The notes below the pieces were generated by a model. It was not told where the DNA came from. It did not search any database and saw only the letters and a list, made by a program, of their open reading frames with translations. Source: a virus. Taken from it: 45,483 nucleotides of DNA. Positions 43,692 through 45,483 of this stretch are shown here, in pieces. The DNA is taken from positions 1 through 45,483 of the IMG/VR virus record IMGVR_UViG_3300031999_000048. The stretch is one strand, 5' to 3'. Position 1 is the stretch's first letter; every line of letters starts with the position of its first letter. The position numbers were made by a program, and so were the translations under genes.

Positions 43692-45483
43692 ATGGCGACC
43701 TTGATCTTCTGTTGCGGAGCTGAGTGTGGCATCGTTGGGGTGGGCGGCGCGACCACACTGCCCAAGCATTGGGACGTGGCTACTGGTACTGCCCCGACTA
43801 TCCTGACGACTAATCAACGACCGCCAGGGCTTCGGTGTTATCAGTTCGCGACTTCAGCAGCCACCGGATTCCTCACCCATAACATCGTGGCTGGCAACCG
43901 CACGACGGTGCTGCGGTTGGCGGTTCGCACCTCCGTGCGCCCTGGTGTCACAACTACCCTCGTGAACTTCACTGGACCGGCGAGTGTTCCCGGATTGCGC
44001 ATCAGCAGTGCTGGTGTGTTAATCGCGAAGATTAGTACAACGGAACAAACCGGCCCAACGTTGGCGCTGAACACCTGGGCGGTGGTCGAGCTGAAGGCCG
44101 TTACCAGCGGCACGACCACTACCTTGGATTGGTATGTTGATGGGGTCGCACAAACACAGGTCACACTGGCGGGGCAGACCGCTGCCGATATGACCGCCTT
44201 GCAAGTTGGGGTCGTCACCAGCTCCACGATGACACTGCAGGTAGATGACATCGCCCTGAGCGTGACGGCGGGCGACTGGCCGCTCGGGATGGGTTGTATA
44301 CTCGGTTACTCGCCGAATGTGGACGGTGCCCATTCGTTCACTGCCAACGATTTCAAGTACAACAACACCACCACGTTTCTTTATACCGCCACGGATATCA
44401 ATACTTACGTTGACGAAGTGCCGCTGACCTCGATCTCCGACTTCATCAGTCAGAATGTCGTCAACGCCGTTGGTTATGTGCAGGTTGGATTTGCCAATCT
44501 TGTAGATGGCGGGGTCATCAAGGGTGTCGAGGTCGTCAGTGCTATGCATGCCAGCGCAACAGGTGCCAATACGTGCACGCTGAAGCTTAATGATGGCACT
44601 ACACTGAGCGATGTCTACGCCCTTGGTGACTTCTCTAACACGGCCATCACCTATCACTCGAAGCATTATCCGCTAAACCCGACTGGTGGCGCGTGGTCGA
44701 GTGGTATCTTTGATGCGTTGTTGGCGCGCTGGGGTTATGCCACCGACGTGGTCGGCATACCGTTCCTCGATGCAATCATGCTGGAAGTTGATCTCATCAT
44801 CAATGCCAGCGTGACCGTCCCAGGGCCAGCGACCGCGCCGGCCGCATCTGTGGTGCCGGTAGTCACGCCGGGAGTTGAAGTTGTGGCGGTAGTTGCCACA
44901 GCGCCGGCGGCTAGCGTAACCCCGACGGCTACAGGCACTGCCGTTGTAGCAGGCGCACTGGCGACCGCACCGGCGGCAGCAATCGCGCCGGCGATCGGAG
45001 GCACCGCCGAGGTAACTGCCGTAATGAGTACTGCGGTGGCGGCGGGTATCGCACCTGCAGTTGTGGGCGAGGCCAACGCTAACGTTCTAGCACCTATGGC
45101 GGCCTGCGCGGCCCAGGCAGAGGCACCGGCAGTCACACCGGGAGTCGTCGTAATAGCCACAGTGGGTGCCGCAAACGCTGAGGCGCTTGTGCCTACTGTC
45201 ACTCCGGGAGTCGAGGCAAGTGCGGTATTGGCTGAGGCAATAGCCGAAGCAGAGGTGCCGATAGTCACCGGTACGGCGGCCATCACGTCAGTAGTGGCGG
45301 GGGCGAGTGCCGATGCCATGTCCCCTGCGGTGGCTGGCGCGGCCACGATTGCGGCTGAGGTATGTCTAGCGACAGTGGAGGCATTGGCGCCGACAGTTAC
45401 CGGCACGGCCAGTGTGGTTAGTGTTGTGGCTGGGGCAAGTGCTGAGGCAGCCATACCAGCACTCAACAGCACGGTATAAATAA
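43692..45483 (+). CDS. Adhesin with LamG-like head and Ala/Val repeat stalk, N-terminal part
   Basis: 597 codons in the window; the gene continues at base 1 to the stop at 538. Residues 1-200 look like a concanavalin/LamG-type sandwich (FATSAATGFLTHNIVAGNRT, then LNTWAVVELKAVTSGTTTTL, then DWYVDGVAQTQVTLAG). Residues 205-375 form a second beta domain (YVDEVPLTSISDFISQNVVN). From about 375 to 720 there are degenerate repeats of about 24 residues. The TAA at 45477-45479 exists only in this end copy: the same place at base 127 has G (GAA). I read the stop as an end-of-contig error or variant, not the real end. Likely host-binding fibre or capsid fibre. Confidence 0.75.
45351..45483. repeat. Terminal redundancy (copy of 1-133)
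   Basis: Identical to 1-133 except T at 45477 versus G at 127. It indicates a circular assembly or circularly permuted genome. Confidence 0.95.

Noticed and set aside
45477-45479. Genuine stop codon of the adhesin at the right end
   Set aside because: The matching position in the left-end copy has G (GAA) and the frame continues for 137 more codons to a natural stop overlapping the next gene.
43692-45483. Diversity-generating retroelement target in the adhesin
   Set aside because: No reverse transcriptase gene and no template/variable repeat pair with adenine-specific changes are seen.

Overview
The window is essentially one complete genome of a temperate, siphovirus-like, HK97-type tailed phage. 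The first 133 bases recur as the last 133 (1-133 = 45351-45483) with one mismatch, and the open reading frame that runs off the right end continues in phase at base 1. The sequence is therefore a circular (or circularly permuted) genome of about 45.35 kb cut inside an adhesin gene. GC content is high, and most genes use codons rich in gcg, ggg and acg. Intergenic gaps are filled with interspersed palindromic elements of types I know from Chloroflexota and some other environmental bacterial genomes. Together with a proline/threonine-linked glycoside hydrolase this suggests, but does not prove, a Chloroflexota (Anaerolineae-like) host.

Layout, following the circle. The late module is on the + strand: late promoter and early terminator (30621-30779), two holin-like genes, large terminase, portal, MuF-like head protein, HK97-gp10-like protein, prohead protease, major capsid protein (37384-38739) and decoration/adhesin-like proteins. 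It then crosses the contig ends through a long Ala/Val-rich adhesin and continues with head-tail connectors, a methyltransferase-glycosyltransferase fusion, tail tube, tail assembly chaperones with a canonical -1 frameshift site, a terminase-small-subunit-like protein, tape measure, distal tail, tail hub and a glycosidase (to 15696). A hairpin terminator separates this from the convergent lysogeny module on the - strand: integrase, attP overlapping a tRNA-Val(CAC) 3' end, a secreted protein, a small protein and an XRE repressor with an apparently leaderless transcript. A divergent switch at 18070-18195 drives a ribbon-helix-helix Cro-like gene followed by a terminator, then early genes: unknowns, a second tyrosine recombinase, a primase-helicase and a C5 cytosine methyltransferase.

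From 25.5 to 30.5 kb lies a plasmid-like segment: an AT-rich region with inverted and direct copies of GGAACTTTGAGAACAT (candidate replication origin), a RAMP/Cas7-like phage protein, ParA, a ribbon-helix-helix protein, and two sets of direct repeats (candidate centromeres). Integrase, attP, origin-like iterons and ParA together suggest either a dual lifestyle (integrating prophage and phage-plasmid) or a recent fusion of the two.

The most unusual property is the load of interspersed elements. Several dozen copies from about seven families sit in most gaps of the structural and plasmid-like halves. Every copy I could orient reads in the same direction, and they are almost absent from the lysogeny/early region (15.8-24 kb). 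Several lie in frame inside probably essential genes (portal, ParA, primase-helicase, methyltransferase-glycosyltransferase), and others supply stop codons, C-terminal tails or the sequence just upstream of start codons. This recalls the protein-embedded Rickettsia palindromic elements, but in a virus.
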